From assembly GCA_021785155.1 (NCBI GenBank), contig JAJYGE010000274.1, positions 1 through 6,447 of the forward strand: 6,447 nt of DNA, read 5' to 3'. Origin of the DNA: Planctomycetota bacterium. GTDB lineage: Bacteria; Planctomycetota; Phycisphaerae; WQYP01. The notes under the pieces were generated by a model. That model worked only from the letters and a program-made list of their open reading frames with translations, did not search any database and was not told where the DNA came from. Made by a program: the position numbers and the translations under genes. Positions 6,425-6,447 of this stretch are shown piece by piece (position 1 is the first letter of the stretch; every line of letters begins with the position of its first letter).

Positions 6425-6447
6425 CGATGGGGGTTATCAACGGGCCT

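Noticed and set aside
6316..6441. GTTGATAA (6316-6323) and TTATCAAC (6434-6441) inverted repeat bracketing the rne promoter; also DnaA-box resemblance
   Set aside because: Eight-base arms about 110 bases apart are weak evidence, and neither copy matches TTATCCACA well enough to call a DnaA box.
6392..6447. Plus-strand ATG at 6392 open to the window edge, possible divergent gene
   Set aside because: Only 18 codons are visible, there is no clear Shine-Dalgarno, and it overlaps the rne promoter. It cannot be judged without the sequence beyond the edge.

Overview
This window looks like ordinary chromosome from a moderately GC-rich Gram-negative-type bacterium, most likely a planctomycete (Planctomycetota, possibly Phycisphaerae). 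The main clue is the RNase E/G-family protein. Its S1/5'-sensor sequence (GIGTKGPTLTSYISVPGRYL, then MPGMSALGVSRKI) and its long N-terminal arginine/glycine/proline extension match what I remember of planctomycete homologues. The lineage is an inference from remembered family features, not from a database search.

Layout, left to right. (1) Positions 1-647, plus strand: the 3' part of an OmpR/PhoB-type response regulator whose start lies outside the window. (2) Positions 761-2215, plus strand: its partner, a membrane-anchored PhoR-like histidine kinase with one clear transmembrane segment, a PAS-like region, HisKA and HATPase_c. The 113 bases between the two genes are unusually long for such a pair and carry a hydrophobic open stretch in another frame. 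(3) Positions 2216-2417: a 202-base intergenic region with a TATAAT box, a perfect 7+7 bp inverted repeat directly upstream of it, a possible cysteine-rich small ORF and a strong Shine-Dalgarno site. (4) Positions 2418-3695, plus strand: murA, the first committed enzyme of peptidoglycan precursor synthesis, with its catalytic residues intact. (5) Positions 3715-6312, minus strand: an RNase E/G-family endoribonuclease convergent with murA, separated by only 19 bases. (6) Positions 6313-6447: the rne leader and promoter on the minus strand, with a small hairpin in the predicted 5' UTR.

The first two genes form one phosphorelay: the kinase autophosphorylates on His232 and passes the phosphate to the regulator's Asp (codon 99-101), which then binds DNA through its winged helix. 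Its targets cannot be read from this window. murA has its own promoter-like region, so membership of the two-component operon is not required. RNase E is a separate transcription unit facing the other way. I see no mobile element, CRISPR array, tRNA, rRNA or sign of recent transfer. The least routine points are the inverted domain order of the RNase E protein, the operator-like dyad and small ORF before murA, and the uncertain N-terminus of the histidine kinase.
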